This document shows positions 1-5,901 of a stretch of DNA of 7,034 bases, one piece after another. The DNA is taken from contig JAEYWB010000194.1 in NCBI GenBank assembly GCA_023429275.1, positions 1-7,034 on the forward strand, in the 5' to 3' direction. Position 1 is the first letter of the stretch; every line of letters begins with the position of its first letter. The notes beneath the pieces are model-generated. The model was not told the origin of the DNA and did no database searches. It worked only from the letters and a program-made list of their open reading frames with translations. This stretch comes from Planctomycetota bacterium. GTDB lineage: Bacteria; Planctomycetota; Planctomycetia; Planctomycetales; Planctomycetaceae. Made by a program: the position numbers and the translations under genes.

Positions 1-1269
1 CACGAATCCGTCCTCTGCCATCGCCGCGGCGTCTCCCGGCGGGGGTTCTTCCGGACTCTGTCGGCCGGAGCGATCGCGGCCGGCGCTCTGAGCCTGCCCG
101 ACTGGATGTCGGTCCAGGCCGAGGAGCTCCGCCGGCGGGGGAAGAGCATGATCCTCCTCTGGATGTCCGGGGGGCCGAGCCAGTTCGAAACGTTCGACCC
201 GAAGCCGGACCATGAGAATGGCGGCGGGACGAAAGTGATCTCGACCGCCGTGCCAGGGATCCAGATTGCCGAGGGGTGGGAAAGCGTCGCAAAGGCGATG
301 AAAGACATCGCCCTCATCCGGTCGATGACGAACAAGGAGGGGAACCACCAGCGGGCGAGCTACCAGCTGCACACCGGCTACGTCCCGACCGGAAGCGTCA
401 AGCACCCGGGGTTCGGTTCGAACATCGCGAAGGAACTCGCCGATCCGCAGCACGACCTTCCGACCGTGGTCTCGATCGGTCGAACGGAAGGCCTCGGCGG
501 TTACCTTGGTGTCGACTATGAGCCGTTCATCGTCGACAACCCAGGCAACCTGCCGAATAACGTCGGGACGACGGTCAGCGCTTCGCGGCTCGAGCGACGG
601 CTCGCGCATCTGAAGCGGCTCGAAGCGGACTTCGCCGCTCGGGGCGGGCAGGTCGTCGTCGAGAATCAGCAGAAGATCTATGACAAGGCATCCCGGCTGG
701 TTCTCAGTCCCCTGACCGAGGCCTTCAACATCGCGAGCGAGCCGGAGAACCTTCGGCAGCAGTACGGTGAGTCGAACTTCGGGAAGGGGTGTCTCCTGGC
801 CCGCCGGCTGATCGAGAAGGGGGTGACCTTCGTCGAAGTCCGCTCCAACGGGTGGGACACGCACGACGATGTTCACACCCGTGTCAGCACGCTCGCCGAA
901 CAGGTCGATCCCGGCTTCGGAGCACTGATCGCCGACCTGAAGACGCGTGGCATGCTCGAGAACACCGTCGTCGCCTGGATGGGAGAGTTCGGCCGCACCC
1001 CGCGGATCAACCCCCGCGACGGCCGCGACCACTACCCGCGGGCGTTCAATGCCGCCATCGCCGGCGGAGGGATCAAGGGAGGCCAGGTGATCGGCCGGAC
1101 CAGCGCCGATGGTGCGGCGATCGACGACCGTCCGGTCTCCGTTCCGGACCTCTTCAGCTCGATCTGCAAGTGCCTCGACGTCAATCCCTCTAAGGAAACC
1201 GTCAGCCCGCTCGGCCGCCCGATGAAGATCGTCGACGGCGGCGAAGTCGTCCAGGAGCTGTTCTCGTAA
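1..1269 (+). CDS. DUF1501 family protein with Tat signal (5' end outside window)
   Basis: The frame is open from the first base, so the gene starts upstream; 422 residues are visible, ending in TAA. The visible N-terminus has a twin-arginine motif SRRGFF (visible residues 12-17), then a hydrophobic Ala/Gly/Leu stretch and a possible signal-peptidase site after SVQA (about residue 40), so the protein should be exported folded by the Tat pathway. DUF1501 landmarks follow: GGPSQFETFDPKP (57-69), NHQRASYQLHTGY (115-127), GWDTHDD (284-290), GEFGRTP (328-334), GRDHYP (341-346) and the C-terminal RPVSVPDLF / GRPMKIVDGGE block. The family resembles the alkaline-phosphatase/sulfatase superfamily, and the Asp/His motifs fit metal binding, but no reaction is established. 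In planctomycetes these genes usually follow a DUF1549/DUF1553 cytochrome-type gene; that partner would lie upstream, outside the window. The first in-window ATG (106) is internal because it would cut off the Tat signal. The family call is very secure; the function is unknown. Confidence 0.95.
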   Translation, partial: HESVLCHRRGVSRRGFFRTLSAGAIAAGALSLPDWMSVQAEELRRRGKSMILLWMSGGPSQFETFDPKPDHENGGGTKVISTAVPGIQIAEGWESVAKAMKDIALIRSMTNKEGNHQRASYQLHTGYVPTGSVKHPGFGSNIAKELADPQHDLPTVVSIGRTEGLGGYLGVDYEPFIVDNPGNLPNNVGTTVSASRLERRLAHLKRLEADFAARGGQVVVENQQKIYDKASRLVLSPLTEAFNIASEPENLRQQYGESNFGKGCLLARRLIEKGVTFVEVRSNGWDTHDDVHTRVSTLAEQVDPGFGALIADLKTRGMLENTVVAWMGEFGRTPRINPRDGRDHYPRAFNAAIAGGGIKGGQVIGRTSADGAAIDDRPVSVPDLFSSICKCLDVNPSKETVSPLGRPMKIVDGGEVVQELFS

Positions 1270-1318
1270 GAGAACCACCGACCTCCGCGCCCCGGGACGT
1301 GTCGTCTCCGGGGAAGAG

Positions 1319-1348
1319 CCCCGGAAGCAATTCCGGGGTTCTTTCTTT
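1319..1348 (+). terminator. Intrinsic terminator of the DUF1501 gene
   Basis: A perfect 8-bp stem, CCCCGGAA (1319-1326) with TTCCGGGG (1331-1338), closes a GNRA-type GCAA tetraloop and is followed by TTCTTTCTTT (1339-1348). It lies 50 bases after the DUF1501 stop codon. The T-rich side is on the plus strand only, so it serves this gene and not the converging thiolase. An upstream CCGGGG (1308-1313) could pair with CCCCGG (1319-1324) instead, giving a weaker competing hairpin. Confidence 0.9.
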
Positions 1349-1374
1349 CCAGCTGACCGGCTCAGCATTCAGAC

Positions 1375-1399
1375 GGTGCATTGGGAAGGCGAGTGCACC
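1375..1399 (-). other. Inverted repeat just after the thiolase stop
   Basis: GGTGCA (1375-1380) and TGCACC (1394-1399) can form a 6-bp stem with a 13-base loop, starting about 9 bases after the thiolase stop codon. There is no T-run after it on the minus strand, so it is at best a weak or factor-assisted terminator or an mRNA 3'-end stabiliser. It may be chance. Confidence 0.25.
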
Positions 1400-1408
1400 C
1401 GCGTCACT

Positions 1409-2590
1409 TTACTCGACTCGCTCGACCGCTATCGCCACTGCTTCTCCACCGCCGACGCACAGGCAGGCAATGCCACGACGTCCTCCCTTGCGGGCGAGTG
1501 CGGTCAGCAGCGTCACGACAACCCGCGCCCCGCTCGCCCCGATCGGATGCCCCAGGCCCACGGCACCTCCCAGGATGTTGAGCTTCTCGTCGGGAATCGA
1601 CAGTTCCCGCTGCGCCGCCATCGCGACGCACGAGAACGCCTCGTTGATCTCGAACAGGTCGGTCTCCTCGACCGACCAGCCGACCTTCGTGAGCAGTTTT
1701 CGAATGGCATCGATCGGTGCGATCGTGAACCATTCCGGCTCGCGGCTGAATGTCGCGCTTCCGACGATTCTTGCGATCGGAGCGATTCCTCTCTCGATGC
1801 ACCGTTCCTTCGACATCACGAGCAGCGCCGCGGCTCCATCGTTGACGCTCGACGCGTTCCCGGCGGTCACCGTTCCCCCCTCGCTGAAGGCGGGGCGGAG
1901 CGACCGCAGCTTCTCCTCCTGGAATCGGCCCGGCTCTTCGTCTTCGCTGACGAGCGTGGACCCCTTCCTGCCGGAAATCTCGACCGGGACGATCTCCCCC
2001 TTGAATGTGCCCCCCTCGATCGCTCGGAGCGCACGGGTGTAGCTGCGGACTGCGAAGTCGTCCTGTTCCTCCCGCGACAGCCCGAACTTCGCCGCGCACT
2101 GATCGCCGAAGCAGCCCATCGATTTCCTGTTGTAGATGTCCCACAGGCCGTCATGAAGCATCGCATCGACGAGCTCGCCGTTCCCCAGCCGGTAGCCTTT
2201 CCGGGCCTGCGGAAGGAGGTAGGGGGCGAGGCTCATATTCTCCATCCCTCCCGCGACGACCGCGTGCGCCTCGCCGAGCCGGATCGCCTGGTCGGCAAAC
2301 ATGACCGCCTTCAGCCCCGATCCACAGACCTTGTTGACGGTCGCCGCCGGGACACTCGCGGGGATGCCGCCGCGGATCGCGGCCTGCCGTGCGGGGTTCT
2401 GGCCGACGCCGGCGCTGATCACGTTCCCGAGGATCACCTCGTCGACATCGGCGGCGGGGTACTCCGTCCGCTCCAGGAGGGCCCGAACGCAGGTCGCTCC
2501 GAGATCGGGGGCGGAAACGGCCGAGAGCGCCCCGCCGAGCGAGCCGATCGGAGTCCGCAGCCCCGCGACAAGGAAAGATTCGGTCGGCAT
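1409..2590 (-). CDS. Acetyl-CoA C-acyltransferase (thiolase)
   Basis: A complete 393-residue thiolase, the usual length for the biosynthetic/degradative acetyl-CoA acetyltransferase family. It cleaves 3-ketoacyl-CoA with CoA to acetyl-CoA and a shortened acyl-CoA, or runs in reverse as acetoacetyl-CoA synthesis, in the cytoplasm. The active site is intact: nucleophile Cys89 in VNKVCGSGLK, NEAF at 316-319 (oxyanion Asn316), His348 in GLGHPIGASG, and Cys378 in the CVGGGE motif. These fall at the same numbers as in the Zoogloea ramigera enzyme as I remember it. The segment DGLWDIYN with SMGCFGDQC (about 147-165) recalls plant-type acetoacetyl-CoA thiolases rather than PhaA, but that is from memory. 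The ATG at 2590 is preceded by GAGGTGA at good spacing. It follows fadJ on the same strand after 298 bases, so it probably completes the beta-oxidation set (fadA/fadI role). Chain-length preference cannot be read from the sequence, so no symbol is given (atoB-, phaA- or fadA-like). Confidence 0.95.
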   Translation of the reverse strand: MPTESFLVAGLRTPIGSLGGALSAVSAPDLGATCVRALLERTEYPAADVDEVILGNVISAGVGQNPARQAAIRGGIPASVPAATVNKVCGSGLKAVMFADQAIRLGEAHAVVAGGMENMSLAPYLLPQARKGYRLGNGELVDAMLHDGLWDIYNRKSMGCFGDQCAAKFGLSREEQDDFAVRSYTRALRAIEGGTFKGEIVPVEISGRKGSTLVSEDEEPGRFQEEKLRSLRPAFSEGGTVTAGNASSVNDGAAALLVMSKERCIERGIAPIARIVGSATFSREPEWFTIAPIDAIRKLLTKVGWSVEETDLFEINEAFSCVAMAAQRELSIPDEKLNILGGAVGLGHPIGASGARVVVTLLTALARKGGRRGIACLCVGGGEAVAIAVERVE

Positions 2591-2593
2591 CGG

Positions 2594-2600
2594 TCACCTC
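2594..2600 (-). promoter_or_regulatory. Ribosome binding site of the thiolase
   Basis: On the minus strand, GAGGTGA is followed by CCG and the ATG at 2590. The GAGG core sits at normal distance and supports this start. Confidence 0.75.
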
Positions 2601-2721
2601 AGGAGATCTGTCGAAAGTGTCCCGGTATTCCCCCGACGGACCAGTGGAGAGCGTCCCCTCTCGGAATCTCTGCACTCAGGGACGCGTTCCGCCGGCCCGT
2701 CGAGGGAATCACGGGGCCTTG

Positions 2722-2727
2722 ATCATA
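2722..2727 (-). promoter_or_regulatory. Possible -10 box for the thiolase
   Basis: TATGAT on the minus strand matches the sigma-70 -10 consensus at five of six positions and stands out in GC-rich DNA. No good -35 box lies 15-18 bases upstream, where the inverted-repeat segments sit. If used, it would give a leader of about 125 bases. Weak evidence for a separate thiolase promoter. Confidence 0.25.
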
Positions 2728-2888
2728 TGGCATCGAGCCCGGTTGCTCGACGATGCTGCTGTTCCCCGCATCGTGAAGTCCAAGGGGCGGGTGCTGACCG
2801 GATCTCTGTTCATCCTGGCGAGGGCCCCAGTGACCGTCAGGCTGAGATCGTTACGACAAGACAGTCGGGGCACCTCGACCGCCACGAG

Positions 2889-5009
2889 TTACGGAAGGAA
2901 ATAATCGCTCGGACGGAAGCGGGGGCCGCAGGCCTCGCTCAGGTTCTGCAGGACCTCAACAACGCGGTCCCGCCCCCAGTGATCGATGAGGGTCATCGGA
3001 CCGCCGCGGTACGGGGCGAAGCCGGTCCCGAGGATCATGCCGAGGTCCGCCATCCAGGGTTCCGCCACGATCCCCTCATGGACGCAGGCCGCCGCCGAGT
3101 TGATCAGCGAGAAGACCAGTCGCTGCTGGAGGCCGGTCAGCACTTCGCCCCGCAGTTCGAGATCACGCGGAAGCCTCGCGTGGTCGACGGCAGCCGAGGA
3201 GAAAGTCGCCGGCGCGCCTCGCTGCCCCGCTCCGTACTGATAGAACCCGCTTCCCGACTTCTTCCCCTTCGCTCCGGCGGCGACCATTTTCGCGAGCTTG
3301 TCGGGGGTCGGGCTCTCCTCGACGTTCACGGACCGCATCGTGCGGGTAATCTCGGCCGAGACATCGAGGCCGACGAGGTCGAGAAGCTCCAGCGGACCCA
3401 TCGGCAGTCCGAACCTCTTCGCCTCCCTGTCGATTTCATCGGCGGCGACACCCTCGTCGACCAGTCGGACCGCTTCGTCGAGGTACTGGAACAGGACCCG
3501 GGTGACGAGGAAGCCGGGCCCCTCGGAGACCACGATCGGAATCTTGCCGAGCTGCCGCGTCAGGTCGACGAGAGCGGCGACCGTCGCGTCCGACGTCTGC
3601 CGGGATCGGACGATCTCGACAAGCGGCATCCTGTGGACAGGGTTGAAGAAGTGCAGACCCGCGACATGGCCCGGCCGCTTCGTCGCGCTCCCGATCTCGC
3701 CGATCGACAGGGCCGAGGTGTTCGACGCGATGAGAGACTCCGGCGGCAGGAGAGCATCGAGCCGGGCGAAGACCTGCTGCTTCACCTCCACCTTTTCGAT
3801 GACCGCCTCGATCACCAGGTCCGCGTCGGAGAAGGTCTCCATCCGCGTCGTCGTGCCAATCGCCGACATCGCCTTCGCGGCATCGTCTTCCGTCAGGAGC
3901 TGTTTTCGCACCGCCTGCTGTGTCAGGTCGTGAATCTTCCGCATCCCCTGCGCAACGAGGTCGTCACTGAGGTCCATCAGCCAGACCGCACATCCCTGCG
4001 TCGCGGCGAGTTGTGCGATCCCCGCCCCCATCGTTCCCGCTCCGAGGATGGCGACCTTCCTGATGGGGCGAGTCCCGGTCCCGGTCTCGGGGACCCAGGT
4101 GCTCCGCTTTCGTGCCCTCTCCCGCCAGAGGAAGATGTTCAGCAGGTTCCGGCACGCCGGATCGAACAGAACGTGGCGGAACTCGACCCGCTCCGCCTCC
4201 AGGCCGGCCTCCATTCCATGCAGAACGCCCGCCTCGATCGCCCGAAGGGCCGCGGGGAGCGCCGGGTACTGTTCTGCGCTGTCGGCGATCTGCCGCCGGG
4301 CCTGTGAGAGAATCTGCTCCCGGGAGGCGGCGGTCTCATCCTTCAGCGAGGTGCCCCGATCGCGGCCAGCGCGTTCGGGCGCGTGGCCGGTGAGGCAATT
4401 CTCGAGGAATGCCGCCAGTTCCTCCTCGAACCGGCTCGGGCTGAGAAGTGCGTCGACCAGCCCGTGGCTGAAGGCCTCGGCTGCCGTGAGCCGGCTGGCG
4501 TCGAGAATCATCCGGACCGCCGGGGCGAGCCCCACGATGCGGGGGAGCCGCTGCGTTCCTCCCCACCCCGGGATCAGGCCGAGCTGCGTCTCCGGAAGGC
4601 CGATGCGGGTGGAAACGTCCTCCCGCGCGACGCGGTATCGGCACGCCAGCGCGAGCTCCAGCCCTCCGCCGAGACAGGCGCCGTGGAGAACCGCGACCGT
4701 CGGCACCGGCAACGCTTCGATCAGGGCGAAGACCCGCCGGCCGAGCTGCAGGAGCGGATCGACCTCCTCGGCGGTCGCGATCCGCTCGAGGAAGTGAATG
4801 TCCGCCCCCGCGAGGAACCCGCCTGGCTTCGCACTGCGGAACACGACGAGCCGAAGAGTGCTGTCCTGCCGCAACCCTTCAGCGAGTTCCGACAGCTCGC
4901 GGAGCAGCTCTTCGTGGAGCACATTGACCGGGAGCCCGGCGACGTCGAGCGTGACTGTCATGACGCCGCGGCTGTCGCGGCCGGATCGCAGATGCTGATA
5001 CTGGCTCAT
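2889..5009 (-). CDS. fadJ: Bifunctional enoyl-CoA hydratase / 3-hydroxyacyl-CoA dehydrogenase (FadJ-type)
   Basis: A 706-residue beta-oxidation alpha subunit. The N-terminal crotonase domain (about 1-190) has the FLAGADI oxyanion-hole segment (65-71), Glu118 in GGGLELALAC and Glu140 in GLPETQLGLIPGWGGTQRLP, the two acid/base residues of hydratases. The 22-residue distance between these glutamates matches E. coli FadJ rather than FadB, as I recall those sequences. The dehydrogenase part starts near 317 with the NAD-binding ILGAGTMGAGIA, followed by SNTSALSI (429-436), the catalytic His453 in GLHFFNPVHR, Glu465 in PLVEIV, and GPGFLVTR (497-504). A second C-terminal dehydrogenase domain ends with GTGFAPYRGGP (661-671). 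It hydrates 2-enoyl-CoA and then oxidises 3-hydroxyacyl-CoA with NAD; the thiolase downstream takes the product. I chose the ATG at 5009: AGGAGG lies 7 bases before it, while the GTG at 5069 would add 20 non-conserved residues across that site. No defect is seen. Confidence 0.95.
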   Translation of the reverse strand: MSQYQHLRSGRDSRGVMTVTLDVAGLPVNVLHEELLRELSELAEGLRQDSTLRLVVFRSAKPGGFLAGADIHFLERIATAEEVDPLLQLGRRVFALIEALPVPTVAVLHGACLGGGLELALACRYRVAREDVSTRIGLPETQLGLIPGWGGTQRLPRIVGLAPAVRMILDASRLTAAEAFSHGLVDALLSPSRFEEELAAFLENCLTGHAPERAGRDRGTSLKDETAASREQILSQARRQIADSAEQYPALPAALRAIEAGVLHGMEAGLEAERVEFRHVLFDPACRNLLNIFLWRERARKRSTWVPETGTGTRPIRKVAILGAGTMGAGIAQLAATQGCAVWLMDLSDDLVAQGMRKIHDLTQQAVRKQLLTEDDAAKAMSAIGTTTRMETFSDADLVIEAVIEKVEVKQQVFARLDALLPPESLIASNTSALSIGEIGSATKRPGHVAGLHFFNPVHRMPLVEIVRSRQTSDATVAALVDLTRQLGKIPIVVSEGPGFLVTRVLFQYLDEAVRLVDEGVAADEIDREAKRFGLPMGPLELLDLVGLDVSAEITRTMRSVNVEESPTPDKLAKMVAAGAKGKKSGSGFYQYGAGQRGAPATFSSAAVDHARLPRDLELRGEVLTGLQQRLVFSLINSAAACVHEGIVAEPWMADLGMILGTGFAPYRGGPMTLIDHWGRDRVVEVLQNLSEACGPRFRPSDYFLP

Positions 5010-5016
5010 GTCGCTC

Positions 5017-5022
5017 CCTCCT
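5017..5022 (-). promoter_or_regulatory. Ribosome binding site that fixes the fadJ start
   Basis: A perfect AGGAGG on the minus strand lies 7 bases upstream of the ATG at 5009. A longer frame starting at GTG 5069 would contain this site inside the coding region, which argues for the shorter 706-residue protein. Confidence 0.85.
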
Positions 5023-5043
5023 GTGTCCGTTCGCCCGGGACTT

Positions 5044-5056
5044 CGACATTCTGTCG
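5044..5056. promoter_or_regulatory. Small palindrome upstream of fadJ, possible operator
   Basis: CGACA-TTC-TGTCG is a 13-base palindrome about 35 bases before the fadJ start. On the minus strand it overlaps CAGAAT, a poor -10 match, with only a weak -35 (TGGCGA) 17 bases upstream. A repressor site for a fatty-acid or acyl-CoA regulator is conceivable from its position, but no known operator is recognised. Confidence 0.2.
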
Positions 5057-5344
5057 GTCGTCGCCTCACCTCGCCACCAGGCCCCGGCGGCAGGCGACCT
5101 CCTTCTGGGATCGAAACGAGAACAGGGGCCTTGGTCCCCCCGCCGGACGTTTCATCGCGATGGCGTCTCCATGAATGTCGAGACGATCCGGAATCAGGTC
5201 CCCTGACTGGCTTGTGTCACCGGTATTCTCGCTCGGCAATGGTCCGGGACGCCAGCGCGGTAGGAATGGAGTCCGCCCCGAAGACTCTCACGCAATCTTC
5301 CGGAGGACGAACCGTCGAAGAGAGAGGACCGAAAGAGATTGCCC

Positions 5345-5365
5345 GGCGTGACCGCGGATCACGCC
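5345..5365. repeat. Perfect 7-bp inverted repeat
   Basis: GGCGTGA (5345-5351) and TCACGCC (5359-5365) flank CCGCGGA. It may be a protein-binding site or an RNA hairpin; no T-run follows on either strand, so it is not an intrinsic terminator. About 340 bases upstream of fadJ. Confidence 0.4.
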
Positions 5366-5472
5366 CCTTCGCCACTGAGATGGGCCCGGCGATCCACTCC
5401 GGACGGATCAGCCTTGGTCGCTCGGACCCGGCACTTCGCGATCAACGTCCGGAGGGAGAGGAGGAAGCGGCG

Positions 5473-5571
5473 ATGACTCTCGCAGCCCGTCAGGCTTCCG
5501 GCACGCCGGAAACCCTTCGAGGCTGCTTGTTCGCAGGATTGAGCCTTATCAGGGGCTCCTTGTTTTGTTGA
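5473..5571 (+). CDS. Possible 32-residue small protein or leader peptide
   Basis: The ATG at 5473 follows AGGAGG (5459-5464) by 8 bases, as good a Shine-Dalgarno as that of fadJ. The frame encodes 32 residues, begins MTLAARQASGTP, becomes hydrophobic in the second half (GCLFAGLSLIRGSLFC) and stops with TGA at 5569-5571. The last third lies inside the tandem GAGCC/GGCTC hairpins, and the stop codon overlaps the third hairpin strand, as in attenuator leader peptides. There is no run of one codon that would name an amino-acid sensor, and no plus-strand gene follows. The purine-rich stretch could give a Shine-Dalgarno by chance. Not recognised as any known family; existence uncertain. Confidence 0.25.
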   Translation: MTLAARQASGTPETLRGCLFAGLSLIRGSLFC

Positions 5572-5590
5572 GCCCTTGAGGGCTCTTCTT
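5541..5590 (+). terminator. Tandem GAGCC/GGCTC hairpins with T-rich tails
   Basis: Hairpin 1: GAGCCTT (5541-5547) with GGGGCTC (5552-5558), two G-U pairs, loop ATCA, followed by CTTGTTTTGTT. Hairpin 2: GAGCCC (5570-5575) with GGGCTC (5580-5585), loop TTGA, followed by TTCTT. Both T-rich tails are on the plus strand. The second strand of hairpin 1 can also pair with the first strand of hairpin 2 (GGGCTC/GAGCCC), so 1:2 plus 3:4 excludes 2:3, which is attenuator-like. A plain double terminator is the simpler view. Read on the minus strand, the hairpins would be near the 5' end of a possible fadJ leader. Confidence 0.5.
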
Positions 5591-5591
5591 C

Positions 5592-5620
5592 ATTGTTCGC
5601 CGGTGGTTCTGAGAGGTCAA
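5592..5620 (-). promoter_or_regulatory. Possible sigma-70-like promoter toward fadJ
   Basis: On the minus strand TTGACC (5620-5615) is followed after exactly 17 bases by AACAAT (5597-5592), five-of-six and four-of-six matches to consensus. Transcription would start near 5585, at the edge of the GAGCC/GGCTC hairpins, and give fadJ a leader of about 575 bases. Planctomycete promoters are poorly conserved, so this is tentative. Confidence 0.3.
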
Positions 5621-5634
5621 TTCGAAATCTCCGG

Positions 5635-5817
5635 GGGACGATCGTCTCGGCCCCTGGCTCCGTCGCAAAGGAAGCGGGCCCCGTCGACCTGATCCGTCGG
5701 ATCGTCCCGGGTTGACGAGGCGACCGGCTGGGGGACTCCTTCGGGAGAAGTCCGGCAAAGTCTGCCGGTTGTCATGGTCCGAAAACCAGGTGGTCTCCCG
5801 GCAGAACTGAACCGGCA
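5635..5817 (+). ncRNA. Candidate structured RNA ending at the 5837-5901 terminator
   Basis: Several stems can form on the plus strand. A 9-bp stem GGGACGATC (5635-5643) with GATCGTCCC (5700-5708) encloses a hairpin 5649-5680 (GGCCC/GGGCC, continued by GCTCC with GGAAGC with one bulged base, loop GTCGCAAA). Next is CTCC-TTCG-GGAG (5736-5747), a UUCG-tetraloop hairpin with a C-G closing pair. Then TGCCGG (5763-5768) pairs either back with CCGGCA (5752-5757) or forward, extended to a perfect 8 bp, TGCCGGTT (5763-5770) with AACCGGCA (5810-5817), which encloses TGGT-CCGAAA-ACCA (5775-5788). The strong terminator follows 20 bases later. No promoter is clear. The limits are guesses and the RNA may begin anywhere from about 5590. 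Not matched to a known RNA family. Confidence 0.3.
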
Positions 5818-5836
5818 CTACAACCCCCGCATCGCC

Positions 5837-5901
5837 CCCGGTGACAGCTTGAGTCTCGCCTCCCCCCTAGAGATTCGCTGGAGCCGGGTTTTTTCTTTTT
5901 T
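5837..5901 (+). terminator. Strong intrinsic terminator with no plus-strand gene upstream
   Basis: A composite stem: CCCGG (5837-5841) with CCGGG (5884-5888); CAGC (5845-5848) with GCTG (5877-5880); GAGTCTC (5851-5857) with GAGATTC (5870-5876), one G-U pair; 12-base loop. The tract TTTTTTCTTTTTT (5889-5901) follows directly. The T-tract is on the plus strand; on the minus strand the A-tract precedes the hairpin, so this cannot be the ordinary terminator of the AAA ATPase, whose stop is at 5949. The only plus-strand gene in the window ended at 1269 and has its own terminator. Confidence 0.85.

Larger units (their letters stand above)
2591..2888 (-). other. fadJ-thiolase intergenic region with competing stems
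   Basis: There is no credible gene here; the short ORFs lack a ribosome binding site and do not read like protein. I see no T-run terminator after fadJ, so read-through into the thiolase is possible. Three segments can pair alternately: GCATCGAG (2730-2737), CTCGACGATGC (2746-2756) and GCATCGT (2768-2774). The middle one pairs perfectly with the third over 7 bp (ACGATGC/GCATCGT) or with the first over 8 bp with a small bulge. This could be an mRNA processing or stabilising element, an operator, or chance in GC-rich DNA. Confidence 0.35.

Noticed and set aside
1376..2722. A 448-codon open frame on the plus strand antisense to the thiolase, and shorter ones nearby
   Set aside because: These are shadows of the thiolase gene, with low-complexity translations and no ribosome binding site in a sensible place.
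2707..2812. A 34-codon minus-strand ORF between fadJ and the thiolase
   Set aside because: It has no properly spaced ribosome binding site and no hydrophobic or other recognisable pattern; it overlaps the competing stems.
2301..4307. A 668-codon open frame on the plus strand antisense to fadJ
   Set aside because: It overlaps a fadJ gene with every catalytic motif intact. Its translation is Arg/Pro/Asp-rich without family motifs; long antisense frames are expected opposite GC-rich genes.
5010..5069. Longer fadJ start at GTG 5069 adding 20 residues
   Set aside because: The extension is not like the family N-terminus and it would place the perfect AGGAGG of the ATG at 5009 inside the gene.
5490..5526. 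Possible SRP RNA core around GTCAGG and CCGGAA (5489-5511), with GCAGCC/GGCTGC closing strands
   Set aside because: The required GGAAGG-AGCAG part of the conserved tip is absent on both strands; the segment is just a small hairpin TTCCGG-CACG-CCGGAA.
5008..5571. A 187-codon open frame on the plus strand diverging from fadJ
   Set aside because: Its ATG overlaps the fadJ start codon, there is no Shine-Dalgarno, third positions are not G/C-biased like the real genes, and no domain is recognisable. Only its last 32 codons, with their own ribosome binding site, are kept as a candidate.
5549..5818. An 89-codon minus-strand frame in the large gap, and a 76-codon plus-strand frame at 5774-6004
   Set aside because: Neither has a ribosome binding site or protein-like composition. 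The second runs through the terminator stem and T-tract and into the AAA ATPase gene.
5733..5820. Resemblance to RNase P RNA conserved segments (AAGTCCGG and GCAGAAC...CCGGC)
   Set aside because: The two segments are only about 50 bases apart rather than a few hundred, the GAGGAAAGTCC core is absent, and the remaining conserved regions are missing.
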